Positions 8,925-18,121 of a stretch of 64,000 bases of DNA are shown here, one piece after another. Under the pieces are notes generated by a model. The model saw only the letters and a program-made list of their open reading frames with translations, did no database searches and was not told the DNA's origin. The stretch is taken from positions 1 to 64,000 of the forward strand of contig NZ_JALM01000013.1 of NCBI RefSeq assembly GCF_000737195.2, given 5' to 3'. Both the position numbers and the translations under genes were made by a program. This DNA is from Sciscionella sediminilitoris. GTDB taxonomy: Bacteria > Actinomycetota > Actinomycetes > Mycobacteriales > Pseudonocardiaceae. How positions within the stretch are numbered: the stretch's first letter is position 1; every line of letters starts with the position of its first letter.

Positions 8925-9594
8925 CGGGCGCTTTCCTGGTGGCGAGCACGGACTCCGCGATCGCGAGGTCGAACGGGGTGGTGATCTTCAGGGCGTGTGG
9001 ATGGCCCGCAACGGTGTGCACGGTGACCCCCATGCGTTCCACCAGGCCCGCATCGTCGGTGAGCGCCCCGCCGTCGTGCTCGTAGGCCGCACGCAACACC
9101 TCGGCGGCGAAACCCTGTGGGGTCTGCACCGCGCGCAGGTCCGATCGGTCCACGGTCGCGCTGACCCGGCCATCCTGTTCGACCCGTTTCACCGTATCGG
9201 TGACCGGGAGGACGGGAATGACGGCGCGGGCTCCGGCGCGCAACCGGTCCACGACCGCGGTGATGACCGAGGCGGGAGTGAACGCGCGGGCGGCGTCGTG
9301 CACGAGCACCCGTTCCGCGTCACCGGCCGCTTCCAGGGCGAGCCGGACCGAATCGGTACGGTCCGCGCCACCCCGGAGTACCTGGACCCGGGAGCTGCCG
9401 ACGAGCTCGGTCATCGCGCGCAGATGGTCCGGTGGAGCAGCGACGACGACCCGGTCGATCTGACCCGAAGCGAGTAACCCGCGCACCGCCCTGGACAGCA
9501 TCGGTACCCGGGCGACGGGCACCAGCGCCTTGGGCATCCCGGCGCCGAGTCTTTCCCCCCGGCCGGCCGCCGGGACCAGCGCTACGGTGCTCAC
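8917..9594 (-). CDS. ispD: 2-C-methyl-D-erythritol 4-phosphate cytidylyltransferase
   Basis: A 225-residue nucleotidyltransferase that joins CTP to methylerythritol 4-phosphate. The glycine-rich CTP loop [17 protein letters not shown] lies at residues 8-24; '[10 protein letters not shown]' and '[14 protein letters not shown]' are the later substrate and metal motifs. The start is GTG 9594, overlapping the carD stop (GTGA), so carD, ispD and ispF form one transcript. Length is standard. Confidence 0.95.
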   Translation of the reverse strand: MSTVALVPAAGRGERLGAGMPKALVPVARVPMLSRAVRGLLASGQIDRVVVAAPPDHLRAMTELVGSSRVQVLRGGADRTDSVRLALEAAGDAERVLVHDAARAFTPASVITAVVDRLRAGARAVIPVLPVTDTVKRVEQDGRVSATVDRSDLRAVQTPQGFAAEVLRAAYEHDGGALTDDAGLVERMGVTVHTVAGHPHALKITTPFDLAIAESVLATRKAPDA

Positions 9595-10079
9595 ACCGCT
9601 GTCGCGAGCACCTCGTCGAGCAGGACCTCGGCCTTGCCCTCGTCCGTGCCCTCGGCGAGCGCGAGCTCTCCGACGAGGATCTGCCGCGCCTTCGCGAGCA
9701 TGCGCTTCTCACCAGCGGAAAGGCCGCGGTTCTGCTCGCGCCGCCACAGGTCGCGGACGACCTCGGCGATCTTGTTGACATCTCCGGAGGCGAGCTTTTC
9801 CCCGTTGCCCTTGAACCGCCGTGACCAGTTCGTCGGTTCCTCGGAATGCGGTGCCCGAAGCACCTCGAAAACGTGGTTGAGGCCGTCCTGCCCAACGACG
9901 TCCCGGACGCCGACCACCTCGGCATTGTCCGCTGGAACGCGTACGGTGAGATCTCCTTGGGCGACCTTGAGCACCAGGTACTGCTTCTCTTCGCCCTTGA
10001 TGACCCTAGTCTCAATTGCTTCGATGAGCGCGGCACCGTGATGCGGGTAGACGACAGTCTCTCCGACCTTGAAAACCAT
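9591..10079 (-). CDS. carD: CarD, RNA polymerase-binding global regulator
   Basis: This 162-residue protein stabilises the RNA polymerase open complex, especially at rRNA promoters. Residues 1-55 form the Tudor-like RNAP beta-interaction domain ([20 protein letters not shown]). Residues 70-162 form the helical DNA-binding domain with the key wedge tryptophan Trp85 (TNWSRRFKG), at the same position as in M. tuberculosis CarD. ATG 10079 is preceded by a purine-rich AGAGGA. Being first in the carD-ispD-ispF run, its promoter should lie in the 277-base gap before lpqE. Confidence 0.96.
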   Translation of the reverse strand: MVFKVGETVVYPHHGAALIEAIETRVIKGEEKQYLVLKVAQGDLTVRVPADNAEVVGVRDVVGQDGLNHVFEVLRAPHSEEPTNWSRRFKGNGEKLASGDVNKIAEVVRDLWRREQNRGLSAGEKRMLAKARQILVGELALAEGTDEGKAEVLLDEVLATAV

Positions 10080-10356
10080 GTGTCCTCTGCCCCTTTCGCT
10101 GCTTCCATATTAACACGCTTCTCAGGCGACCGGAACTGGGTCCGGCTTCGTCCTTGCAGGTCAAGGGGTTGACAAATCGCGGATTCGTGTGCTTGACAGG
10201 GGCCTCGCCGGTGGATCGAGGTCCACTGTGGACACCGTGGAGCGGGCCCGGGAGGTGCCCGTGCGCGCACGCCGGAACGAGCCGGTTACCCTTGCGGCGT
10301 CGGTGGTTCCGGGTGACCGGGGCCAGAGCGACGGATCAGGAAGGCTGCTGCCAGGA
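10080..10356. promoter_or_regulatory. Divergent promoter region between carD and the lpqE-like gene
   Basis: This 277-base non-coding gap separates two divergent genes. On the minus strand, a TTAATAT stretch (about 10106-10114) could be the -10 of carD. On the plus strand two TTGACA hexamers (10168-10173 and 10193-10198) are possible -35 elements for the lpqE-like gene. No terminator, riboswitch or small gene was seen. Element assignments are by eye only. Confidence 0.35.
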
Positions 10357-10977
10357 ATGAGTGGGGTCTCAGTGCGTATGCGCTCGGTGGGCAAGGCGCG
10401 GATGACGGTGGCCGTCGCCGCGGTCGGCATCGGACTCGTGCTCGGTGGTTGTGGTTCGGGTCAGATCACCCAGACCGACACCCAAGCCGCCGCGGTGAAC
10501 GGGGCGATGGACGAGATCGGCAAGGTGGCGATCCGGGACGCGCAGCTGGCCTACCCCAGCGGCGGCAACCAGGCCGCGTACAAGCAGGGCTCCGACGCCA
10601 GGCTGGTGCTGACCATCGTGAACAACGCGGGCCAGGACGACAAGCTGGTGAACGTCTCGAGCCCGCTGTTCAGCGGCTCGCGGATCGACGGCAGCAAGGA
10701 GCTGCCCGCACGGACCGCGCTGCGCTCCGGTGTTGACCCGGACGATCAGAAGGCCCCGGCATCGAGCGCCTCGAACGCGCCGAGCGCGAGCAATGCCCCG
10801 AGTGCGGCGAACGCGCCCGCGCAGCCGGGCAAGGTCAGCATTGACCTGACCGGTCTGAACAAGCCCGCGCTGCGGCCCGGGGTTACGGTCCCGGTGCGGT
10901 TCCAGTTCGCGAAGGCGGGCAGCGGGACGGTGCAGGTGCCGATCGGCGCGCCGTACGACAACCAGGCGAACGGCTGA
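10357..10977 (+). CDS. lpqE: LpqE-like secreted lipoprotein
   Basis: A 206-residue protein with a basic n-region, a hydrophobic core and the lipobox LGGC, so it is exported and lipid-anchored at about residue 31. The body is a compact beta domain of the PCuAC/DUF461-like type (…DARLVLTIVNN…, final VQVPIGAPYDN). It is interrupted by a low-complexity Ala/Ser/Asn/Pro insertion (SSASNAPSASNAPSAANAP) not expected in the core fold. Gene order (carD < > lpqE > radA) equals M. tuberculosis Rv3583c-Rv3584-Rv3585. Starts at ATG 10357, GTG 10372 or ATG 10378 are all possible. Confidence 0.75.
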   Translation: MSGVSVRMRSVGKARMTVAVAAVGIGLVLGGCGSGQITQTDTQAAAVNGAMDEIGKVAIRDAQLAYPSGGNQAAYKQGSDARLVLTIVNNAGQDDKLVNVSSPLFSGSRIDGSKELPARTALRSGVDPDDQKAPASSASNAPSASNAPSAANAPAQPGKVSIDLTGLNKPALRPGVTVPVRFQFAKAGSGTVQVPIGAPYDNQANG

Positions 10978-11048
10978 ACTGAGCCGAGACCGGTTCCCGG
11001 CGCGGATGTGACCGGGGAACTGTCGGTACCGGGCGATACGGTCCCGGT

Positions 11049-12440
11049 GTGGCGAAGAACGGCAAGGTAGCGCGCGCGGCATACCGGTGCGCCGAGTGCG
11101 GCATGGAAGTCCCGAAATGGGTCGGCCGATGCCCGGAATGTCAGGCTTGGGGCACGATCGAGGAGCGCGGTGTCGCCGCCCCGGTCACCAAGATCGCCGC
11201 GGGCGCCCCGAGCTCACCCGCACGGTCGATCACCGCGATCGCCGCGAGCGAGACCGCGGTGACCAAGACCGGGATCGAGGAACTCGACCGGGTGCTCGGC
11301 GGCGGGATCGTGCCCGGGGCGGTCGTGCTGCTCGCCGGGGAGCCGGGGGTCGGCAAGTCCACCCTGCTGCTCGAAGTGGTGCATCAGTGGGCGCGGGGCA
11401 ACGGCACCGCCCTCTACGTGACCGGGGAGGAATCGGCGGGCCAGGTCCGGCTGCGCGCCGAACGCACCGGGGCGCTGCACGACCGGATGTATCTGGCCGC
11501 CGAGAGCGAACTCTCCGCGGTGCTCGGGCACGTGGACACGGTCGCGCCCTCGCTGTTGATCCTCGACTCGGTGCAGACCGTGGCCTCCGCCGAGGTGGAC
11601 GGGGTGCCCGGCGGGGTGACCCAGGTGCGCGCGGTGACCGCGGCCCTCGTCGCGCTAGCCAAGGAACGCGGGCTGCCCGTAGTGCTCGTCGGCCACGTCA
11701 CCAAGGAGGGCTCGATCGCCGGGCCGCGAGTGCTGGAGCACCTGGTGGACGCGGTCCTGCAGTTCGAGGGGGACCGGCATTCCACGCTGCGGCTGCTGCG
11801 CGGGGTGAAGAACCGGTTCGGCGCGGCCGACGAGGTGGGATGTTTCGAACTGGTCGCCGGGGGCATCGACGGGGTCGCGGACCCCTCCGGGCTGTTCGTC
11901 TCCCGGCACACGGAGGCGGCCCCCGGTACCGCGGTGACCGTTGTGGTGGAAGGAAAGCGGCCGATGCTCGCCGAGGTGCAGGCGCTCGTCGCGCCGAGCA
12001 CGCTGGCTAATCCGCGGCGCGCGTGCAGCGGCCTGGATTCCGCGCGGGTGGCCATGGTGCTCGCGGTGACCGAGAAACGGTGCGGTGTGCAGCTCGGGAG
12101 CTCGGATGTGTACACCGCGACGGTCGGCGGGATGAAGGTGCGCGAACCGGCGGCGGACCTGGCCGTGGCACTCGCGATCGCCAGCGCGGCAAAGGATATC
12201 GAGCTGCCCGCCGATCTCGTCGCGCTCGGCGAGGTCGGCCTCGTCGGTGAGGTGCGCCGGGTCCCGGACATCTCCCGGCGGCTCGCCGAGGCCGTCCGGC
12301 TCGGTTTCACGAAGGCACTCGTGCCACCGGACTGCGGGGAGATCCCGGCGGGCATCAAGGCGCTGCCGGTCTCCTCGATGGGCGAGGTGATGGACGTGGT
12401 GCGGCGGGTCAGCGCCAAGGCGGCGGCGAAGCGGAAGTGA
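11049..12440 (+). CDS. radA: DNA repair protein RadA (Sms)
   Basis: A 463-residue RecA-like ATPase that drives branch migration in recombinational repair. Domains in order: C4 zinc finger (Cys14, Cys17, Cys28, Cys31; CAECG and RCPEC), RecA-like core with Walker A GEPGVGKST (about residues 97-105), the RadA-specific KNRFG motif, and a C-terminal Lon-protease-like domain ending in basic residues. Start is GTG 11049. It lies 71 bases after the lpqE-like gene. In many relatives disA follows directly; here it does not. Confidence 0.95.
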   Translation: MAKNGKVARAAYRCAECGMEVPKWVGRCPECQAWGTIEERGVAAPVTKIAAGAPSSPARSITAIAASETAVTKTGIEELDRVLGGGIVPGAVVLLAGEPGVGKSTLLLEVVHQWARGNGTALYVTGEESAGQVRLRAERTGALHDRMYLAAESELSAVLGHVDTVAPSLLILDSVQTVASAEVDGVPGGVTQVRAVTAALVALAKERGLPVVLVGHVTKEGSIAGPRVLEHLVDAVLQFEGDRHSTLRLLRGVKNRFGAADEVGCFELVAGGIDGVADPSGLFVSRHTEAAPGTAVTVVVEGKRPMLAEVQALVAPSTLANPRRACSGLDSARVAMVLAVTEKRCGVQLGSSDVYTATVGGMKVREPAADLAVALAIASAAKDIELPADLVALGEVGLVGEVRRVPDISRRLAEAVRLGFTKALVPPDCGEIPAGIKALPVSSMGEVMDVVRRVSAKAAAKRK

Positions 12441-12443
12441 TGC

Positions 12444-12686
12444 GTGATGACGGAGATGCTGCCCTTCGGCCGCCTCGACGAACACCTGCCGCGCGACTGG
12501 TCCGCGTTCGGCGAGGTGGATGTGCTGGTCGATCGTGGAGCCATCGGGGAAGACGGCCTGTCCGCGTACCGGCTTGGTCCAAGAGGATACGAGCTCGTGA
12601 GTGAGTACACCGGCGATTCGGCGATCCGCATCGATGGCATCGCCACGGTCCCGGTCGATCTCGACGCGCTCGCTGAACGCAGCTGA
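12444..12686 (+). pseudogene. Uma2-like endonuclease C-terminal fragment (probable remnant)
   Basis: The 80-residue frame begins 3 bases after radA. Its second half (YRLGPRGYELVSEYTGDS followed by a P-x-D-L-DAL ending) resembles the C-terminal strand-turn part of Uma2/DUF820 family proteins, which normally span about 190 residues and carry their nuclease residues in the missing N-terminal and middle parts. I therefore read it as a truncated remnant. It may alternatively be a short unrelated hypothetical protein. Confidence 0.42.
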
Positions 12687-12687
12687 A

Positions 12688-12721
12688 CCCGGTGGGTGAG
12701 CAGGAAACCTCACCCACCGGG
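12688..12721. terminator. Hairpin between convergent genes (bidirectional terminator)
   Basis: A perfect 13-bp stem (CCCGGTGGGTGAG with its complement) closes an 8-base loop between the Uma2-like fragment and the OtsB-GH15 gene, which converge here. There is no long U-tract, but the strength and place of the stem fit a shared terminator. Confidence 0.65.
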
Positions 12722-12728
12722 CCATGGC

Positions 12729-15266
12729 TCAGTCGCGCGCGGCGTCCAGCAGCTGGGTGCAGCGGATCAGCCCGATGTGCGAGTACGCCTGCGGGTGGTT
12801 CCCCAGGGAGCGCTCCGCGATCGGGTCGTACTCCTCGGGGAGCAGACCGGTCGGCCCGGCGCAGTCCACGATCTGCTCGAACAGTTCCTCGGCCTCGGTG
12901 CGCCTGCCGGTGAGCAGGTAGGACTCCACCATCCATGCGGCGCACAGGTGGAATCCGCCCTCGTCGCCGGGCAGTCCGTCATCGCGGCGGTACCGGTAGA
13001 CCGTGGAGCCGGAACGCAGCTCGGCCTCGGTGGCGGTCACGGTGGAGGCGAACCGCTCGTCCTTCGGGTCGATCAGCCCGGTGAGCCCGACGAACAGGGT
13101 CGCCGCGTCCAGGTCGACACCGTCATAGGCGGTGGTGAAGGCTTCCTTCTCCGCGTTCCAGCCGTTCTCGATGACATCGAGGGCGATCTCGGCGCGCAGA
13201 TCCACCCAGGACGGGTCCACCTCGCGGTCGTAACGCTCGGCGAGCTTGAGCGCCCGGTCGATGGTCACCCAGCACATCACCTTGGAGTAGACGTGGTGCC
13301 GTGGGCGCGCCCGCTCCTCCCAGATGCCGTGATCGGGCTCGTCCCAGCGGGTCGCGACGGCCTCGGTCATGGCGTGCACCATCTGCCAGTCGTCGTCGGT
13401 GAGCTTGCCGCGCGCCTCGGAGAGCGCGGCGACCAGTTCCACCACCGGACCGAACACGTCGAGCTGCACCTGCTGGTTGGCGAGGTTGCCGACCCGGACC
13501 GGGCGGGAACCGGCGTACCCGGGAAGCGTGTCGATGACCGCCTCGGCGCCAAGGGTGCTCCCGTTGAGCGCGTACAGCGGGTGCAGCCGTTCCGGTCCGG
13601 GCACCGTGGCCAGGACCCCGTGCAGCCAGGAAAGGAACCGTTCGGCCTCTTCGGTCGAACCGAGGGAGACCAGCGCGCTCGCGGTCATCGAGCCGTCCCG
13701 GATCCAGCAGTAGCGGTAGTCCCAGTTGCGCACTCCGCCGATGTCCTCGGGAAGCGAACTCGTCGCCGCGGCCATGATGCCGCCGGTGTCGGCGACGCAC
13801 AGTCCGCGCAGGGTCAGCGCGGAACGGGCGGCGAGGTCGGTCTCCACCGAGGGCAGGTTCAGTCCGGCGAGCCATTCGCTGTCGTAGGCGTTCGACCGGG
13901 CCCGCCGCTCGGCCTCGGGCAGCTCGTGCTCGCCGAGCTCGGTGGTTCCGCAGCGCAGCTCGAACACGATCGGCCGGTTCTCCCGCGGTTCGATGACCGC
14001 GCGGGCCGATTCGTGTGCCCCGTCCGAGGTGATCTCGAACCGCACCCCGGGCGCGCGCAGCACGATCGGATCGGAGGTGCCGAGCACGGCCAGCCCTTCG
14101 GGGTGCTGCTCGAGCCGCACCGGTACCCCGCCGAACTCCGGCCGGGGGACGAACTCGACGATCGCCCTGGTGGATCCGCTGACCACCCGGACCAGGTCGG
14201 TGCGGTGCTGGCCGGTGTTGTGGTCGAGGTAGTCCGTGACGAGCAGCCGGGACCAGCGGGTCTCGGTGGTCATGGTGCCCGGCAGGTAGCGCTGGCCCAG
14301 CGGAAGGCCCTCGTGTTCCGGGCGCACCGTGAAGTGCCCTGCCGAGGATCCGCCGAGCAGGTCGGCGAACACCGCGGGGGAGTCCGGGTCCGGGTGGCAC
14401 ATCCAGCAGACCCGCGCGTCCGGGGTGAGCAGCGCGACCGAGCGCTCGTTGGCGAGCATGGTCAGCCGCTCGATCGCGGGCGCGCGCCCGCCGAACAGCC
14501 AGTTCTGCCGTTCCTCGAGGATGAACGCGAGGGTGGTGGACACGGCCGCGGTGTCCGGGAGCCGGTACTCGGCGCGGCTGTCGCCCTCGCCGACCTTGAT
14601 CCCGAGGTCCGGCCCGGAAAGGCGGGCGAAGGCCTTCTCATCGGTGACGTCGTCGCCGATGAAGATCGCGGCCGTCGCGCCGATCCTGCGGCGCAGCACG
14701 TCGAGCGCGCGGCCCTTGTCGGTCTGCACCACGGCGAGCTCGATCACCGCCTTGCCCTCGGTGACCTGGACACCCTCCCAGGTGGCCTGGTCGGAGCGGA
14801 CCGCGGTGAGCACCTGCTCGGCGACCTGTTCGCTCGCCCGCCGCACGTGCACCGCGACGCTCGCGGGCTTGGTCTCCAGCTGCACGCCCGCGTATCCGGC
14901 GGTGAGCTCGGTGAGCGAGCGGTGCAGGCGCGCGTGCAGTTCGCGGGCGTCGTCGTCGAGTGCGTGCACGAAACCGACGTCGAACTCCGAGCCGTGCGAG
15001 CCGACGAGGTGCACCTCGCTCGGTAGCCGGGAGAGTGTGGCCAGATCGCGCAGCGCCCGCCCGGAGATCACCGCGGTCGTCGTCTCGTGCAGGTCGGCGA
15101 GCGCACGCAGCGCGCCGACGGATTCGGATGAGGGCCGCGCGTGTTCGGGATTTTCCACGATCGGCGCGAGTGTGCCGTCGTAATCGCAGGCGATCAGCAG
15201 GCGCGGGGTCCGCGCGATGGTCATGATCGCGCTGCGCAATTCGGCAGGCAGTGTCTCAGCAGTCAT
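12729..15266 (-). CDS. Trehalose-6-phosphate phosphatase fused to GH15 glycosidase/trehalase
   Basis: An 845-residue two-domain protein. Residues 1-245 are an OtsB-type HAD phosphatase (motif I CDYDGTLAP with Asp28/Asp30; late motif FIGDDVTDEKAFARL). Residues 280-845 are a GH15 (alpha/alpha)6-barrel, with the family blocks GGVRNWDYRYCWIRDGS, GIWEERARPRHHVYSK and GLLPEEYDP, the Glu residues of the last two being the likely catalytic acid and base. Mycobacterial GH15 enzymes include trehalases, so one chain could make trehalose from its phosphate and split it, or degrade another alpha-glucoside. Start ATG 15266. otsA lies nearby. Confidence 0.88.
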   Translation of the reverse strand: MTAETLPAELRSAIMTIARTPRLLIACDYDGTLAPIVENPEHARPSSESVGALRALADLHETTTAVISGRALRDLATLSRLPSEVHLVGSHGSEFDVGFVHALDDDARELHARLHRSLTELTAGYAGVQLETKPASVAVHVRRASEQVAEQVLTAVRSDQATWEGVQVTEGKAVIELAVVQTDKGRALDVLRRRIGATAAIFIGDDVTDEKAFARLSGPDLGIKVGEGDSRAEYRLPDTAAVSTTLAFILEERQNWLFGGRAPAIERLTMLANERSVALLTPDARVCWMCHPDPDSPAVFADLLGGSSAGHFTVRPEHEGLPLGQRYLPGTMTTETRWSRLLVTDYLDHNTGQHRTDLVRVVSGSTRAIVEFVPRPEFGGVPVRLEQHPEGLAVLGTSDPIVLRAPGVRFEITSDGAHESARAVIEPRENRPIVFELRCGTTELGEHELPEAERRARSNAYDSEWLAGLNLPSVETDLAARSALTLRGLCVADTGGIMAAATSSLPEDIGGVRNWDYRYCWIRDGSMTASALVSLGSTEEAERFLSWLHGVLATVPGPERLHPLYALNGSTLGAEAVIDTLPGYAGSRPVRVGNLANQQVQLDVFGPVVELVAALSEARGKLTDDDWQMVHAMTEAVATRWDEPDHGIWEERARPRHHVYSKVMCWVTIDRALKLAERYDREVDPSWVDLRAEIALDVIENGWNAEKEAFTTAYDGVDLDAATLFVGLTGLIDPKDERFASTVTATEAELRSGSTVYRYRRDDGLPGDEGGFHLCAAWMVESYLLTGRRTEAEELFEQIVDCAGPTGLLPEEYDPIAERSLGNHPQAYSHIGLIRCTQLLDAARD

Positions 15267-15468
15267 TGATCTTCGGGGTCTGCGTCTCGGGGTAGGGGAT
15301 GATTTCGGGGTTGGTGCGCCCCAGCGTAGGGCAGCCGGAGTCCCCGGCCGCACCGGCCGCCATGTACCCGCGCGCCGGGGTACTCCCGGGAAAGGAGTAC
15401 CTTGTCCGAGTCCGTTTCGTCCTTGTCATGGGACGCTCTCCGCTCACCCAGGAATCACAGGGGAGGAC

Positions 15469-16617
15469 ATGTCCACGCCCGAGACGGCGCAGGCCGCATC
15501 GAGCGCGCGCCCGCGCGCCCGGATGTACAACATCGACCTGCTGCGCGTGCTGACCTTCACCTGCGTGGTCTTCGTGCACTCCTACGGGGCGATGAATCCG
15601 CCGGATGCCCCCGATATGGGCGCGGTCTCGCTGCTGATGCACTTCACGCGGTACTCCTTCGTGTTCATCACCGCGTTCGTGCTCTTCCACGGCTACTACC
15701 GCAAGGACACCAAGGCGAGCACCTTCTACCGGCGCCGGTTCGGCGCGATCGTGCTGCCGTACGTGGTGTGGACGCTGATCTACACGGTGCTGACGTTCAC
15801 CACCATCGAGACCCCGGAATCGGTGTGGGGTGGCCTGTGGACGACCATTTGCAACCTGCTCCAGGGCACCGGCTGGTTCCACCTGTACTTCCTGCTCGTC
15901 TCCATGCAGATGTACCTGCTGTTCCCGGTGCTGCGCTGGCTGGTGCGGCGGACGGCGGGGCACCACGGCAAGCTGCTGCTCGCCGCCGCCGTCGTGCAGG
16001 TCGGCGTCATGCTGCTGTTCAGCTATGTGCCCGCGCCCCCCGGGGTGATCGGTACGCAGCTGTGGGCCATGCAGGCCTCGATCCTGCCGAGCTACGCGCT
16101 GTTCTGCATCCTGGGCGCGTTGTTCGCGGTGCACGCCGAGCGGATCCGGGAATTCCTCACCGCGCACTACTGGCTGTTCGGTGCCGCGTTCGTGGTCGGC
16201 CTCGCCGGATCGCTGACCGCGTTCTTCCTCCGGGTGAACGAGGGGGTTACCCCGGACCTCGCGGCGAACCCGGTACATCCGGATGTGCTGCCCTGGGCGC
16301 TCGGTTCGATCCTCGGCCTCTACGCCTTCTGCATCTGGTGGGCGGCCCGCCGCAAACCGGGCACCCTGCTCGCCCGGATCGTGGACTGGGGCTCGATCCG
16401 CGCCTTCGGCGTCTACGCGGTGCATCCCTTCATGGTCAACCTGCAGTGGGCCCCGCTGCACGAACAGTGGGCGAACTTCTTCGGAAACCGCATCCTCGGT
16501 GGTGCGGTCATGTTCCTGAGCACGCTGCTGCTCTCGGTGATCGCCGTGGAGCTGATGCTGCGCACCCCGTTCGCGAAGGCGCTGGTGGCTCGTTCGCCGC
16601 TGCGCAGGACCGGTTAA
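15469..16617 (+). CDS. Acyltransferase 3 family membrane protein
   Basis: A 382-residue polytopic protein of the OafA/NodX-like acyltransferase-3 family, which O-acylates exported sugars or lipids. The N-terminal signature [20 protein letters not shown] contains the conserved Arg and the catalytic-type His. About ten membrane segments follow. Start ATG 15469 has a GGGAGG ribosome site 3-8 bases upstream. It lies between the two trehalose genes, so a trehalose-based or envelope glycolipid acceptor is conceivable but only inferred. Its stop overlaps the otsA stop tail-to-tail. Confidence 0.85.
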   Translation: MSTPETAQAASSARPRARMYNIDLLRVLTFTCVVFVHSYGAMNPPDAPDMGAVSLLMHFTRYSFVFITAFVLFHGYYRKDTKASTFYRRRFGAIVLPYVVWTLIYTVLTFTTIETPESVWGGLWTTICNLLQGTGWFHLYFLLVSMQMYLLFPVLRWLVRRTAGHHGKLLLAAAVVQVGVMLLFSYVPAPPGVIGTQLWAMQASILPSYALFCILGALFAVHAERIREFLTAHYWLFGAAFVVGLAGSLTAFFLRVNEGVTPDLAANPVHPDVLPWALGSILGLYAFCIWWAARRKPGTLLARIVDWGSIRAFGVYAVHPFMVNLQWAPLHEQWANFFGNRILGGAVMFLSTLLLSVIAVELMLRTPFAKALVARSPLRRTG

Positions 16618-18041
16618 CCGTCCCCGCCGAGCGCGGTGAGGAACGAGCGCGCCCAGCGGTCCACGTCATGGGTGAGCACCTGCCTGCGCAGCGCGCGCAT
16701 CCGCCGCCGCCCATCCGTCGGGTCCAGTTCGAGCGCGGTGCGCAGGGCGTTCTTCACCCCGTCCAGATCGTGCGGGTTCACCAGGAAGGCACTGGTCAGT
16801 TCGGCGGCCGCGCCGGTGAACTCGGAGAGCACCAGCGCGCCGCCGAGATCGTGGCGGCAGGCGACGTACTCCTTGCACACCAGGTTCATCCCGTCCCGCA
16901 TCGGGGTGACCACCATGACGTCGGCCGCGGAGAAGAAGGCGGCCAGTTCCTCGCGGTCCACCGACTGGTGCAGGTAGTGCACCACGGGGTGCCCGACCCT
17001 GGCGAACTCCCCGTTCATCCGGCCGACCTGCTGCTCGATGTCCGCGCGCATCCGGACGTAGTGCTCCACGCGTTCGCGTGAGGGCGTGGCCAGCTGCACC
17101 ATCACCACATCGGCCGGATCGACGGTGCCCTCGTCGATCATCTCGTGCAGTGCGTGCAGCCGTACGTCGATGCCCTTGGTGTAGTCCAGCCGGTCGACCC
17201 CGAGCAGCACCTTCTTCGGTTTGCCCAGGTCGTCGCGGAGCTGGGCGGCCCGCTTGCGCACCCGCTCGGTCTTGGCGAGCGCGTCGAGGCCACCCGCGTC
17301 GATGGAGATCGGGAACGCGCCGACCCGTACCGTGCGGTCGCCCATCTGCACCGCGCCCGGCCGGTTGCGCACCCCGACCGCGGTCCGCGTCGGCTCGAGA
17401 CCGACCAGCTGGCGGGCCAGCCACAGGAAATTGCGCGCCCCGCCGGGCAGATGGAACCCGACCAGATCGGCGCCGAGCAGCCCGCGCACGATCTCGGTAC
17501 GCCAGGGCAGCTGCATGAACAGCTCGACCGGGGGAAACGGGATGTGCAGGAAGAAGCCGATCCGCAGGTCCGGGCGCAGTTCGCGGAGCAGTTGCGGGAC
17601 CAGCTGCAGCTGATAGTCCTGCACCCACACCGTCGCGCCGGTGCTCGCGATCTCGGCGACGTGTTCGGCGAACCGTCTGTTCACCCGGACATAGGCGTCC
17701 CACCAGCTCCGGTCGAACACCGGGCGCACCACGACATCGTGATAGAGCGGCCAGAGGGTGGCGTTGGAGAAGCCCTCGTAGTAGTCGCGGTACTCGTCGG
17801 CGCTGAGCGTGACCGGATAGAGCAGCAGCCCGTCCTCGGTGAACGGGTCCACCTCGACATCCGAAACCCCTGGCCAGCCGACCCAGGCGCCGTGCTGATT
17901 GCGCAGGAACGGAGCCAGCGCGCTCACCAGTCCGCCCGGGCTGTGCTTCCACCGCTGCGAACCGTCCGGTAACCGTTCCAGGTCCACGGGAAGGCGGTTG
18001 GCGACGACGATGAATTCGGCTTTCCCAGGTGCGGCGGCCAC
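16614..18041 (-). CDS. otsA: Trehalose-6-phosphate synthase
   Basis: A 475-residue GT20 glycosyltransferase that joins glucose from an NDP-glucose to glucose-6-phosphate. Seen: [12 protein letters not shown] with the phosphate-binding loop ([12 protein letters not shown]), [39 protein letters not shown] and [14 protein letters not shown], all GT20 hallmarks. The GTG at 18041 is chosen because AAGGAGG sits 9 bases upstream. With OtsB (fused protein upstream) it completes the OtsAB trehalose route, used for osmoprotection and mycolate/glycolipid precursors in this group. Confidence 0.95.
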   Translation of the reverse strand: MAAAPGKAEFIVVANRLPVDLERLPDGSQRWKHSPGGLVSALAPFLRNQHGAWVGWPGVSDVEVDPFTEDGLLLYPVTLSADEYRDYYEGFSNATLWPLYHDVVVRPVFDRSWWDAYVRVNRRFAEHVAEIASTGATVWVQDYQLQLVPQLLRELRPDLRIGFFLHIPFPPVELFMQLPWRTEIVRGLLGADLVGFHLPGGARNFLWLARQLVGLEPTRTAVGVRNRPGAVQMGDRTVRVGAFPISIDAGGLDALAKTERVRKRAAQLRDDLGKPKKVLLGVDRLDYTKGIDVRLHALHEMIDEGTVDPADVVMVQLATPSRERVEHYVRMRADIEQQVGRMNGEFARVGHPVVHYLHQSVDREELAAFFSAADVMVVTPMRDGMNLVCKEYVACRHDLGGALVLSEFTGAAAELTSAFLVNPHDLDGVKNALRTALELDPTDGRRRMRALRRQVLTHDVDRWARSFLTALGGDG

Positions 18042-18121
18042 AGTGAGGTTCCTCCTTGGGCTTTCCCCCAACATTAACCATTCACCATCGTGGTGTGTAG
18101 TTACGACAAGTGACGGTCAGC

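Noticed and set aside
12696-15026. A 776-residue open frame on the plus strand opposite the OtsB-GH15 gene
   Set aside because: It is antisense to a clear two-domain enzyme, is full of low-complexity charged residues and has no family features; a by-product of high GC.
16600-16620. GGTTAACC at the tail-to-tail overlap of the acyltransferase and otsA genes as a regulatory site
   Set aside because: It is explained by the overlapping TAA stop codons of the two convergent genes.
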